From: Croceitalea rosinachiae
Lineage (GTDB): Bacteria > Bacteroidota > Bacteroidia > Flavobacteriales > Flavobacteriaceae
Direction of reading: 5' to 3'
Length of the DNA: 64,000 bases
Assembly (NCBI RefSeq): GCF_031846445.1
Contig: NZ_JAVRHR010000001.1
Coordinates: 1,240,001 to 1,304,000, forward strand
In this document: positions 27,115-34,256 of the stretch, piece by piece
How positions within the stretch are numbered: position 1 is the first letter of the stretch
How the letters are laid out: the number at the start of each line of letters is the position of its first letter
Program-made: the position numbers and the translations under genes
Notes under the pieces: generated by a model
What the model saw: the letters and a program-made list of their open reading frames with translations, nothing else
Database searches by the model: none
Told to the model about the DNA's origin: nothing

Positions 27115-27834
27115 CTAGTCGAACACTGCATTTAAAATGGCCAAAGACTTGGGTTTTCTAAATCCGTGCAAATGTAGCTCAAAATACAGAATAACTGATT
27201 TTAAAAGCGATTCGCGATTGGCCTTGGTTATTTTTAGTGTCAATAATGCATCAAAATTTATGCCCAAAAGCTGTTTGAAAGAAAGAAGTTGATCTTTTGC
27301 AATTAAAGGATTCAATGATGGTCTTGTAATGAACTGACCTTCCAAGAGATCAAAATAGTTAGATTTATGATTTGTTTCTTCCGGATAGAACCCCAAATAC
27401 TTGGTCAAATTCAATAAGAATAATAGATGGAAATTTGCAATTTTATCATTTAAGTCAAGCCATTGCAATGCATATTCTAAATAGTTATAAAGCGAAAGAT
27501 CTTTCTCTTCTTCTTGAATACTGTTTCCAAGCATTTCGGCTAAAAACAACACTAAACTATTTTTTATAATATGGGTATGTAAATTTAAATAGGGATGAAT
27601 GACCTTAACCTCTCTAATATTTTCTAAAGTGCCTTTGTTTTTATGGAATGCAGTAAGCTCTAATTGCATTAACGGTTGAAAATATGCAGGCTTTAGCTTC
27701 CCTTTCTTTGAAGTTAGAACACCTTTCAATAAATATGATTTTAAACCATCTGATTCAGTGTACGCTTTAACAATAAGACTGGTGTCTCCATATTTTAAAG
27801 AAGAAAGAACAATTGCTTTGGTGGTTACTAGCAT
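27115..27834 (-). CDS. recO: DNA repair protein RecO
   Basis: A 239-residue recombination mediator that helps RecR load RecA at gaps. The start is taken at the ATG 27832-27834 (MLVTTKAIVLSSLKYGDTS), which begins the N-terminal OB-fold; an open upstream extension of 13 codons overlaps the hairpin at 27848. The KGVLTSKKGKLKPAYFQPL segment and the C-terminal helical part are typical. No zinc-binding cysteines are present. The receptor gene at 27113 starts just after the stop. Confidence 0.93.
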   Translation of the reverse strand: MLVTTKAIVLSSLKYGDTSLIVKAYTESDGLKSYLLKGVLTSKKGKLKPAYFQPLMQLELTAFHKNKGTLENIREVKVIHPYLNLHTHIIKNSLVLFLAEMLGNSIQEEEKDLSLYNYLEYALQWLDLNDKIANFHLLFLLNLTKYLGFYPEETNHKSNYFDLLEGQFITRPSLNPLIAKDQLLSFKQLLGINFDALLTLKITKANRESLLKSVILYFELHLHGFRKPKSLAILNAVFD

Positions 27835-27847
27835 TTTGTAAAGATAA

Positions 27848-27899
27848 AGACCCGTTAGGTTTTTAGATGCCAAATTCTTGACACAAGCCTAACGGGTCT
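27848..27899. repeat. 12-bp perfect inverted repeat between gdhA and recO
   Basis: AGACCCGTTAGG (27848-27859) and CCTAACGGGTCT (27888-27899) flank a 28-nt loop that itself contains a CTTG/CAAG mini-hairpin. It may act as the gdhA terminator (T-rich on the minus side, though not a long run) and lies directly before recO. Related AGACC-TAGG/CCTA-GGTCT hairpins recur in flavobacterial genomes, so this may be a dispersed element. Confidence 0.6.
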
Positions 27900-27924
27900 A
27901 AATATGTATTCTTAAGCCTGAGGC

Positions 27925-29268
27925 CTAAATAACACCTTGGGCCAACATGGCATCGGCAACTTTTACAAAGCCGGCAATATTTGCACCTTTTACATAGTTA
28001 CAGTAGCCTTCTTCATCTTTGCCAAACTCAATACAAGAATCATGGATATCTTCCATAATTCCTTTTAGTTTTTCATCTACTTCTTCACGGGTCCAGCTAA
28101 TACGAAGTGAATTTTGAGACATTTCAAGTCCTGAAGTAGCAACACCACCTGCATTGGAAGCTTTACCTGGAGCAAATAAAATCTTAGCCTCATGGAAAGC
28201 ATGAATAGCTTCTGGTGTAGAGGGCATATTTGCCCCTTCAGCAACACAAATACAGCCATTTTTAATCAAAATTTCTGCATCACCGCCATGCAATTCATTT
28301 TGCGTGGCGCACGGTAATGCGACATCACATGCTACTTCCCACGGGGTTTTACCGGCATGATAAGTAGCAGAAGCATATTTATCGGCATATTCGGAAATTC
28401 TTCCGCGACGGTTGTTTTTTAAGTCCATCACAAAAGCTAGTTTTTCATTGTCAATTCCGTCTTTGTCATAAATGTATCCACCAGAATCGGAAAGGGTCAA
28501 CACTCTCCCACCAAGTTGTAATACTTTTTCAGCGGCATATTGTGCCACGTTTCCTGAACCCGAAATCACAACATTTTTGCCATTAAAAGATTCCCCATTG
28601 GTTTTCAGCATGCTATCGGCAAAATAAACAGTTCCATAACCAGTTGCTTCAGGGCGAATAAGAGAACCGCCCCAAGAACGTCCTTTACCTGTCAGTACCC
28701 CCGTAAATTCGTTGCGTATTTTTTTATACATCCCAAAAAGGAAACCGATTTCACGAGCACCAACACCTATATCACCAGCCGGCACATCTGTGTTTGGACC
28801 TATATGTCTATTCAACTCTAACATGAAAGCGTGGCAAAAACGCATTACCTCATCATCAGACTTTCCTTTAGGGTCAAAATCAGAACCACCTTTACCACCA
28901 CCCATGGGTAGGGTTGTCAAACTGTTTTTGAAAACCTGTTCAAAGGCCAAGAACTTCAAAACGCTGGCATTTACTGTAGGGTGAAAGCGTAATCCACCTT
29001 TATAAGGACCAATGGCTGAATTCATTTGAATTCGATACCCGCGATTTACATGAATCTCGCCATCGTCATCGACCCATGCCACCCTAAAAGAAAGTAAACG
29101 TTCGGGCTCTACCATTCTTAGTAGAATGTTTTTACCATTATAGATTTTGTGCTTGGCGATGTACGGAATTACAGTTTCTGCAACTTCTTGTACAGCTTGA
29201 ATAAACTCAGGCTCATGACCATTTCTGGTAATGACCTCGTCCATAAATGCTTTGATTTTTTGTTCCAT
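27925..29268 (-). CDS. gdhA: NADP-type glutamate dehydrogenase
   Basis: A 447-residue hexameric enzyme that makes glutamate from 2-oxoglutarate and ammonia. Substrate-site residues are in NSAIGPYKGGLRFHP and LPMGGGKGGSDF with catalytic Lys126, and the Asp of DVPAGDIGVGAREIGF. The dinucleotide-binding loop is SGSGNVAQYAAEK. Length and the GKGRSWGGSLIRPEATGYG segment fit the small bacterial NADP-dependent class. Transcribed alone; the inverted repeat at 27848-27899 follows it. Confidence 0.96.
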   Translation of the reverse strand: MEQKIKAFMDEVITRNGHEPEFIQAVQEVAETVIPYIAKHKIYNGKNILLRMVEPERLLSFRVAWVDDDGEIHVNRGYRIQMNSAIGPYKGGLRFHPTVNASVLKFLAFEQVFKNSLTTLPMGGGKGGSDFDPKGKSDDEVMRFCHAFMLELNRHIGPNTDVPAGDIGVGAREIGFLFGMYKKIRNEFTGVLTGKGRSWGGSLIRPEATGYGTVYFADSMLKTNGESFNGKNVVISGSGNVAQYAAEKVLQLGGRVLTLSDSGGYIYDKDGIDNEKLAFVMDLKNNRRGRISEYADKYASATYHAGKTPWEVACDVALPCATQNELHGGDAEILIKNGCICVAEGANMPSTPEAIHAFHEAKILFAPGKASNAGGVATSGLEMSQNSLRISWTREEVDEKLKGIMEDIHDSCIEFGKDEEGYCNYVKGANIAGFVKVADAMLAQGVI

Positions 29269-29411
29269 AAACAGATTGCTAATTTGTTAATCCTTTAACT
29301 ATTAAAAAGGGTTATTTTGTTGAATTAGGAATATGACGGTAAAATTATGCTATTTGTATAATTTAAGAATGCTCTTTTTAAAAATATTTCAAAAAAAAGA
29401 TTTAGAACAAT

Positions 29412-30566
29412 TTAACCGATTGCTTGCTCCAAATCTGCAATTAAATCATCGGCATCTTCAATACCCACACTCAATCTGATAAGAGCATCAACAACACCGC
29501 TCTTCTCTCGCTCTTCCTTTGGAATACTAGCGTGGGTCATACTAGCTGGGTGACCTGCTAAACTTTCTACACCACCAAGTGACTCTGCTAACGTAAATAA
29601 CTTCAAGCGTTCCACAATCATAATTGCATCTTCATAACTGCTTCCATTAGGTACGAAAGAAATCATTCCGCCAAAATCATCCATTTGGGTTTTTGCGATA
29701 TGATGGTTGGGATGATGCTCAAAACCAGGCCAATATACTTTTCCAATTTTAGGATGATTGGCTAAGTATTCGGCAATTGCCTTTCCGTTGTCACAGTGGC
29801 GCTGCATACGCACATGAAGGGTTTTGATACCGCGCAATGTCAAAAAACTATCCATTGGGCCACAAACGGCACCGCTTGCATTTTGGATAAAATATAATTT
29901 ATCGGCCAATTCTTTGTCCTTTACGACCAAAGCTCCAACAACCACATCACTATGGCCCCCTAAATATTTTGTGGCAGAGTGCATTACAATATTAGCACCT
30001 AAATCTAATGGTCTTTGCAAATAAGGCGTGGCAAAAGTATTGTCAACGGCTAAAAGCAAACCGTGCTTTTTGGCCAATGCTGAAACTCCTTTAATATCAA
30101 TGACATTCATCATTGGATTGGTAGGAGTTTCTACCCAAATCAATTTTGTATTGGTATTGATATGTGACTCAATCGTTTCTAAAGATTGCATTCCAATAAA
30201 ATGGAATGTAATTCCGAATTTTTCGAATATCTGTTTGAAAATTCGATAACTACCGCCATAAAGATCGTTGGTAGAAACTACTTCATCACCAGGATTTAAT
30301 AGTTTTACTACGGCATCAATAGCGGCTAAACCACTACCAAATGCTAGACCATAAGAGCCATTTTCAATACTTGCCAAAGAATTTTCTAATGCTGTACGCG
30401 TTGGGTTTGCGCTACGCGAGTACTCAAAACCTTTATGACCACCAGGAGTGGTTTGGGCGTATGTTGAGGTTTGATAAATAGGAGGCATTACCGCACCATA
30501 AGCGGCATCTGGTTGTTGCCCTCCGTGAATAGTTTTGCTATTGAATTTTAAGTCTTTATTGCTCAT
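29412..30566 (-). CDS. cystathionine gamma-synthase/lyase family PLP enzyme
   Basis: A 384-residue member of the Cys/Met-metabolism PLP family. Landmarks are IYQTSTYAQ, YSRSANPTRTALE, FGSGLAAIDAV, the PLP-stacking Tyr in NDLYGGSYRIF, VETPTNP, Asp in AVDNTFATPY, and the Schiff-base Lys200 in HSATKYLGGHSDV. C-terminal ESLGGVESLAGHPASMTHASIP is typical. Whether it acts as gamma-synthase (methionine synthesis) or gamma-lyase (cysteine synthesis) cannot be settled by eye. Its promoter overlaps that of the divergent lipoprotein. Confidence 0.93.
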   Translation of the reverse strand: MSNKDLKFNSKTIHGGQQPDAAYGAVMPPIYQTSTYAQTTPGGHKGFEYSRSANPTRTALENSLASIENGSYGLAFGSGLAAIDAVVKLLNPGDEVVSTNDLYGGSYRIFKQIFEKFGITFHFIGMQSLETIESHINTNTKLIWVETPTNPMMNVIDIKGVSALAKKHGLLLAVDNTFATPYLQRPLDLGANIVMHSATKYLGGHSDVVVGALVVKDKELADKLYFIQNASGAVCGPMDSFLTLRGIKTLHVRMQRHCDNGKAIAEYLANHPKIGKVYWPGFEHHPNHHIAKTQMDDFGGMISFVPNGSSYEDAIMIVERLKLFTLAESLGGVESLAGHPASMTHASIPKEEREKSGVVDALIRLSVGIEDADDLIADLEQAIG

Positions 30567-30583
30567 GCTGAAAAATTATGACA

Positions 30584-30614
30584 CAAATGTATCGTTAAGT
30601 TTTGGAGTAATCAA
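30584..30614 (-). promoter_or_regulatory. promoter of the cystathionine gamma-synthase/lyase gene
   Basis: On the minus strand TTG (complement 30612-30614) is followed after 20 bp by TACATTTG (complement 30584-30591), an exact TAnnTTTG box. The expected start is near 30578, leaving a leader of about 12 nt. Confidence 0.65.
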
Positions 30615-30630
30615 TCAAAGTCTATTTTTG
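30602..30630 (+). promoter_or_regulatory. promoter of the DUF3298 lipoprotein gene
   Basis: TTG (30602-30604), an 18-bp spacer and TATTTTTG (30623-30630) make a full consensus promoter. It overlaps the minus-strand promoter at 30584-30614 by about 13 bp in the -33 regions, so the two could exclude each other. Confidence 0.65.
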
Positions 30631-30648
30631 AAAAACCAAAAATGCGCT

Positions 30649-31401
30649 ATGAAAAGAAGCTTATCCTTTATTTTTTTGATACTACTTGCACTTGGTTGCG
30701 AAACTGAATCGAAACTTACTTTTGAAAAGCTACAACTAGAAAATGAAAAGTGTGATGATTGTCCTAACATTAAAATTGAAGTTCCGCAGGCATTGGATGA
30801 AACAAGAATTGCGAGAACGATAAACAATTCGATTTCAGAAGAATTGATCTACACCTTAAAATTTGAAGATACAGCCGACGTAAATACTGTTCAAGGTGCG
30901 ATGAAATCTTTTACGCAAAGCTATCAAGAGTTTCAACAGAAGTTTGATGATGAAGCCATTGGTTGGGAAGCTGAGATAAATGGTGAAGTAATCTTCGAGA
31001 GTGCTGCACTGGCAAGTTTAGTTTTGAATACCTATACATTTACTGGAGGCGCTCATGGCTATGGCTCAGCAACTTTTTTGAATTTTGATAAACTCAAAGG
31101 AATAGAGTTGGAAAACCACGAGATGTTTTCAGATTTAGAAGGTTTTATAGCATTGGCCGAAGACAGATTTCGAAATGAACATGATGTTCCAAAGAAAGCT
31201 AACATCAACGCAACGGGATTTATGTTTTCAGGCGATACCTTTCATCTGGCTGAAAATCTAGGATTTACTGATGAAGGAATTCAATTAATTTACAATCAGT
31301 ATGAAGTGGCCTCATATGCAGATGGACCAATCGAATTGATAATTCCGTTTGAGCAGGCAAATCAATTTTTGAAAGAAAAATACAGTGTAAAAATCAACTA
31401 G
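30649..31401 (+). CDS. DUF3298/DUF4163 domain lipoprotein
   Basis: A 250-residue lipoprotein. The start at 30649 is chosen over the longer frame from 30535 because it gives a lipobox signal (MKRSLSFIFLILLALGC, Cys17) and lies 18 bp after a consensus -7 box. The N-terminal DUF4163-like part (about 30-125) is followed by a DUF3298-like part with the recognisable FTGGAHGYGSATFLNFD and IQLIYNQYEVASYADGP blocks. The same fold is found at the C terminus of the RsiV anti-sigma factor, which binds lysozyme; whether this protein does so is unknown. The stop overlaps the convergent DinB-like gene by 4 bp. Confidence 0.85.
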   Translation: MKRSLSFIFLILLALGCETESKLTFEKLQLENEKCDDCPNIKIEVPQALDETRIARTINNSISEELIYTLKFEDTADVNTVQGAMKSFTQSYQEFQQKFDDEAIGWEAEINGEVIFESAALASLVLNTYTFTGGAHGYGSATFLNFDKLKGIELENHEMFSDLEGFIALAEDRFRNEHDVPKKANINATGFMFSGDTFHLAENLGFTDEGIQLIYNQYEVASYADGPIELIIPFEQANQFLKEKYSVKIN

Positions 31402-31859
31402 TTTTTTACAGCCCGCATAAGGGCGAAAATACTTCCTAAGTGAAGACCTTCATGATAGACATTAAAAGCGAAAGCATCCTCAACCGACTTAAGCTCGACT
31501 TTAGGGGTAGTCATATAGGGTTTGAAGGAGGCAAACAAACCAGCTTTATAATCTTCCTCTGTTTTTTTAGGCAGGCTGAATAGCAGTCCTTTTATAGTTT
31601 CTTCTTCATCTGCACTTGGTTCACCGCTAGGGAATGTTCCTTTTTGGTATTTCTGCACCAGCTCTTGATCTATATTTAACGGAAGACCACTTAAGCCATA
31701 GACCAATTTTTGTTGGGTAACTACCACATGGGCGATATTCCACCATATGTTGTTATTAAAGCCATCAGGAATTTTGAAAAGTTCTTCTCTTGGAGTGCTT
31801 TTTAAAAAATGATATAGCCCTTTGCGATTTTGTCGGATAATAGTAAATAAGTTGTCCAA
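31398..31859 (-). CDS. DinB-fold (DinB/YfiT-like) protein
   Basis: A 153-residue four-helix protein with the DinB metal-site histidines His44 (NIAHVV), His136 and His140 (YHEGLHLGSI), spaced as in the DinB_2 family of metal-dependent thiol transferases and uncharacterised stress proteins. The frame begins with a TTG codon (31857-31859); no in-frame ATG exists nearby, so a TTG start is required. It is divergent from the ArsR-type regulator, and the palindrome at 31881-31902 lies between them and covers its likely -7 region (TATGTTTT, complement at 31877-31884). Confidence 0.85.
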   Translation of the reverse strand: MDNLFTIIRQNRKGLYHFLKSTPREELFKIPDGFNNNIWWNIAHVVVTQQKLVYGLSGLPLNIDQELVQKYQKGTFPSGEPSADEEETIKGLLFSLPKKTEEDYKAGLFASFKPYMTTPKVELKSVEDAFAFNVYHEGLHLGSIFALMRAVKN

Positions 31860-31880
31860 GAATTAATGTTTTTGTTAAAA

Positions 31881-31902
31881 CATATCTAAAATTCTAGATA
31901 TG
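31881..31902. promoter_or_regulatory. palindromic operator between DinB-like and ArsR-like genes
   Basis: CATATCTA and TAGATATG form perfect 8-bp arms around AAATTC. The site covers the -7 region of the leftward gene and the -33 region of the rightward regulator gene, a normal place for an ArsR/SmtB-type autoregulator. The left arm recurs exactly at 32244-32251. Confidence 0.7.
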
Positions 31903-31915
31903 TAAATATAATTTG

Positions 31916-31923
31916 TATGTTTG
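31916..31923 (+). promoter_or_regulatory. -7 box TATGTTTG next to the arsR-like start
   Basis: An exact TAnnTTTG match ending only 4 bp before the GTG start at 31928. If used, the mRNA would begin at or within a base or two of the start codon, so a leaderless transcript is likely. The -33 region would lie under the palindrome. Confidence 0.5.
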
Positions 31924-31927
31924 TAAT

Positions 31928-32230
31928 GTGAATATAGTTGAAATAAGTAAAATTTTATCAAATCAAACTCGAGTTGATATTTTAAAGTGGTTAAAAGATC
32001 CTGAAGCGAATTTCCCCCCCCACCAAGATATTGATCATTTTGATGATGGTGTTTGTGTTGGGTTTATTCAAGATAAAACAGGTTTGTCACAATCTACTAT
32101 TTCAACCTATTTGAATAGTATGCAAAATGCAAGATTGGTTATTCCTACCAGGCATGGTAAGTGGACATATTATAAAAGAAATGATGATGTCATACAGGCG
32201 TATATGAAAAGTTTGAAGGAAGAGTTGTAA
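31928..32230 (+). CDS. ArsR-family winged-helix transcriptional regulator
   Basis: About 100 residues. GTG at 31928 is the preferred start (MNIVEISKILSNQTRVDILKWL); the frame is also open from a TTG at 31913 that overlaps the -7 box. The protein has the ArsR fold order: helix with NQTRVDILKWLKDP, then recognition helix GLSQSTISTYLNSMQNARL and a wing VIPTRHGKWTYYKRND. A middle segment, HFDDGVCVGFIQ, has one Cys but not the CxC metal motif of ArsR/SmtB. The effector is unknown. It probably represses itself, the DinB-like gene and the racemase through the palindrome. Confidence 0.88.
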   Translation: MNIVEISKILSNQTRVDILKWLKDPEANFPPHQDIDHFDDGVCVGFIQDKTGLSQSTISTYLNSMQNARLVIPTRHGKWTYYKRNDDVIQAYMKSLKEEL

Positions 32231-32243
32231 TTTTTTAAAATAA

Positions 32244-32251
32244 CATATCTA
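32244..32251 (+). promoter_or_regulatory. second copy of the operator half-site
   Basis: CATATCTA matches the left arm of the palindrome at 31881-31902 exactly and lies 19 bp before the 42-residue ORF. The right half is degenerate (TAAATAG). It may be a weaker site for the same regulator. Confidence 0.4.
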
Positions 32252-32270
32252 TAAATAGCGAAATCTAAAA

Positions 32271-32399
32271 ATGAATTCAAATACGATATATTGTCAGACA
32301 GAAGAACAAGCAAAGCATAAAAGTATTTTAAAAGCTGTTTTAAATTGGATTTTAAAACTGAGGATTTTAGGTGCTGAAGAAATGTCAAAAATAAAATAA
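32271..32399 (+). CDS. small 42-residue protein in the arsR-racemase unit
   Basis: An ORF of 42 codons between the regulator and the racemase, with its stop 3 bp before the racemase ATG. The sequence starts MNSNTIYCQTEEQAKHKSIL and has a basic, amphipathic helical second half (AVLNWILKLRILGAEEMS). The tight spacing suggests translation coupled to the racemase. I recognise no family. Confidence 0.5.
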   Translation: MNSNTIYCQTEEQAKHKSILKAVLNWILKLRILGAEEMSKIK

Positions 32400-32402
32400 C
32401 AG

Positions 32403-33095
32403 ATGAAAACAATTGGTTTAATAGGAGGCATGAGTTGGGAGTCTTCAAAAGTGTATTATGAATACCTAAACAAGTTAGTACAACAAAAACTAGGGGGTTC
32501 GCATTCAGCTAAAATTATCATGAGCTCTGTCGACTTTTCTGAAATTGAAAAATATTCGTTTGAAGATAATTGGGATGCGATAGGAGAGCTTATGGCAATA
32601 CATGCGGCTAAGCTAGAAAAGGCAGGTGCAGATATGATAGTGCTTTGTACCAACACTATTCATTTGGTAAGTAATGCTATAAAAGATGCGATTACCATGC
32701 CCTTTCTACATATTGCAGATGCTACGGGCAGAGCCATTGAAGAACAGGGGTTGCAGAAAATTGCACTTTTAGGAACCCAATTCACTATGGAAAAAGACTT
32801 TTATACCAGAATTTTAGAAGATCAATATGGACTTGAAGTCATTATCCCTGAATTGGAAGATCGTGTTTTTCTGCAAGACATTATCTATAACGAACTGGTA
32901 AAAGGAAAGTTTACGACAGATGCTAAAGAAAAATGCTTAAACATTATTTCAAAATTGCAAAACCAAGGTGTGGAAGGCGTGATTTTAGGGTGTACCGAAC
33001 TTCCTATATTGATTCCAGATAAAGAAGTTGCTCTTCCAACATTCAATACAACTTTGGTTCACTCGCAAATGGCAATTGATTTTGCACTAAACTAA
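32403..33095 (+). CDS. aspartate/glutamate racemase family protein
   Basis: A 230-residue cofactor-independent racemase of the YgeA/aspartate-racemase class. It opens with the canonical MKTIGLIGGMSWESS. The two catalytic cysteines are visible: Cys82 in IVLCTNTIH and Cys197 in ILGCTELPIL. SSVDFSEIE and ALLGTQFTM complete the pattern. The amino-acid substrate is not predictable. It is the third gene after the ArsR-type regulator and the 42-residue ORF. Confidence 0.92.
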   Translation: MKTIGLIGGMSWESSKVYYEYLNKLVQQKLGGSHSAKIIMSSVDFSEIEKYSFEDNWDAIGELMAIHAAKLEKAGADMIVLCTNTIHLVSNAIKDAITMPFLHIADATGRAIEEQGLQKIALLGTQFTMEKDFYTRILEDQYGLEVIIPELEDRVFLQDIIYNELVKGKFTTDAKEKCLNIISKLQNQGVEGVILGCTELPILIPDKEVALPTFNTTLVHSQMAIDFALN

Positions 33096-33144
33096 ATGGT
33101 ATGAAAACCCCTAGTGCATTTTGTGTATTGATTTTCCTAAAAAA

Positions 33145-33263
33145 CTGTCAGTTCGAGTTTTTTCAAATGAAAAAGTATCGAGAACAAGGTTTTTTAGTCG
33201 AAAATTCTTTTCTCGATACAATTTTTATCGGCAATGCTTCAAAAATCACTAGAAATGACGAAT
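33145..33263. repeat. REP-like imperfect inverted repeat
   Basis: The segment begins CTGTCAGTTCGAGT and ends CACTAGAAATGACGAA, roughly complementary to each other. It also contains a perfect inner inverted repeat, GTATCGAGAA (33175-33184) with TTCTCGATAC (33210-33219). GTCAGTTCGAG/CTCGAAATGAC-bounded elements of this kind are scattered in many Flavobacteriaceae genomes. Only one copy is seen in this window, so the dispersed nature is from memory of the group. Confidence 0.6.
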
Positions 33264-33286
33264 TTTTATAAAAACCCACAACAGGC

Positions 33287-33889
33287 ATGAAAATTTTAAT
33301 TATTGGAGGTAACGGAACAATAGGTAAAACGCTAACCAAACACTTTAAAGCCGAGCATGAAGTTATTGTAGCAGGAAGAAAAAATGCTGATATCAAGGTG
33401 GATATAGCAGATAGTGCTTCTATAGAAACTATGTTTAAAAATCTAGGTAAAGTCGACGCTATAATCTGTGCGGCTGGTGCGGCTAAATGGGCCAATTTTA
33501 ATGACCTTATTGAGGAAGATTATTATATCGGCTTTAAAAGCAAGCTCATGGGCCAAGTTAATCTAGTACGCATTGGACAAAACTATTTAAAATCAGGGGG
33601 TTCTATTACGCTAACAACAGGTATTTTGGCAGATGATCCTGTAATTAAAACGGCAAGTGCTGCCATGGTGAACGGAGCAATTCATAGCTTTGTAAAAGCG
33701 GTAGTTTTAGAGATAGAAAATGGTGTGCGGGTGAATGTTGTTTCAGCCGGAATGGTTAAAGACGCTTATGAAAAGTATAGAGACTATTTTCCGGGGCATA
33801 ATCCGGTTCCAATGAAAAAAGTGGTTAACGGATATGTTAGGAGCGTTCTCGGAAAAGATAATGGACAAATAATAAGAATTTACGAATAA
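33287..33889 (+). CDS. short-chain dehydrogenase/reductase, atypical
   Basis: A 200-residue Rossmann protein. The nucleotide-binding loop is GGNGTIG (7-13), with AGR near residue 29-31 suggesting NADPH preference, and CAAGAA in place of the NNAG element. The catalytic YxxxK is missing: the aligned segment reads ASAAMVNGAIHSFVKA, with Ala where Tyr is expected. A short SDR subgroup has this form, so activity may be absent or use another residue. It heads an operon with the ArsC-like gene (13 bp) and the EamA transporter. Confidence 0.85.
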   Translation: MKILIIGGNGTIGKTLTKHFKAEHEVIVAGRKNADIKVDIADSASIETMFKNLGKVDAIICAAGAAKWANFNDLIEEDYYIGFKSKLMGQVNLVRIGQNYLKSGGSITLTTGILADDPVIKTASAAMVNGAIHSFVKAVVLEIENGVRVNVVSAGMVKDAYEKYRDYFPGHNPVPMKKVVNGYVRSVLGKDNGQIIRIYE

Positions 33890-33902
33890 GAATTACTTAA
33901 AA

Positions 33903-34256
33903 ATGAAAAAAATATATCACCTAGAAACCTGTAAGACTTGCCAGAAAATTTTAAAAGAGCTAGAACCTTTTGATGGCATTGAATTGCGAGAGATAAAGTC
34001 AAAAGGGGTAACCCCAAGTGAACTGGAAGAGATGCGAGCTTTGACAGATAATTATGAAGATTTATTTAGCAGAAGAGCAATGCTTTTTCGTCAACGTGGA
34101 TTGAATAATCAAGAATTGGGGGAGGACGATTATAAAGACCTGATTCTGGAACATTACACCTTTTTAAAGCGACCTGTAGTTGTTGTGGATGACCAGATTT
34201 TCATTGGTAATGCCAAAAAACAGGTTGAAGCTGCCAAAACTGCATTGCACGGATGA
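33903..34256 (+). CDS. ArsC/Spx-like thioredoxin-fold protein
   Basis: A 117-residue thioredoxin-fold protein of the arsenate-reductase-related family. It has a CxxC at Cys10-Cys13 (LETCKTCQKIL), as in Spx/MgsR/YffB-like proteins, and ends with a FLKRPVVVVDDQIFIG segment, the standard LIRPI/V-like turn. With the CxxC, a redox switch or regulator role is as likely as arsenate reduction. The stop overlaps the start of the EamA transporter gene (ATGA). Confidence 0.85.
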   Translation: MKKIYHLETCKTCQKILKELEPFDGIELREIKSKGVTPSELEEMRALTDNYEDLFSRRAMLFRQRGLNNQELGEDDYKDLILEHYTFLKRPVVVVDDQIFIGNAKKQVEAAKTALHG

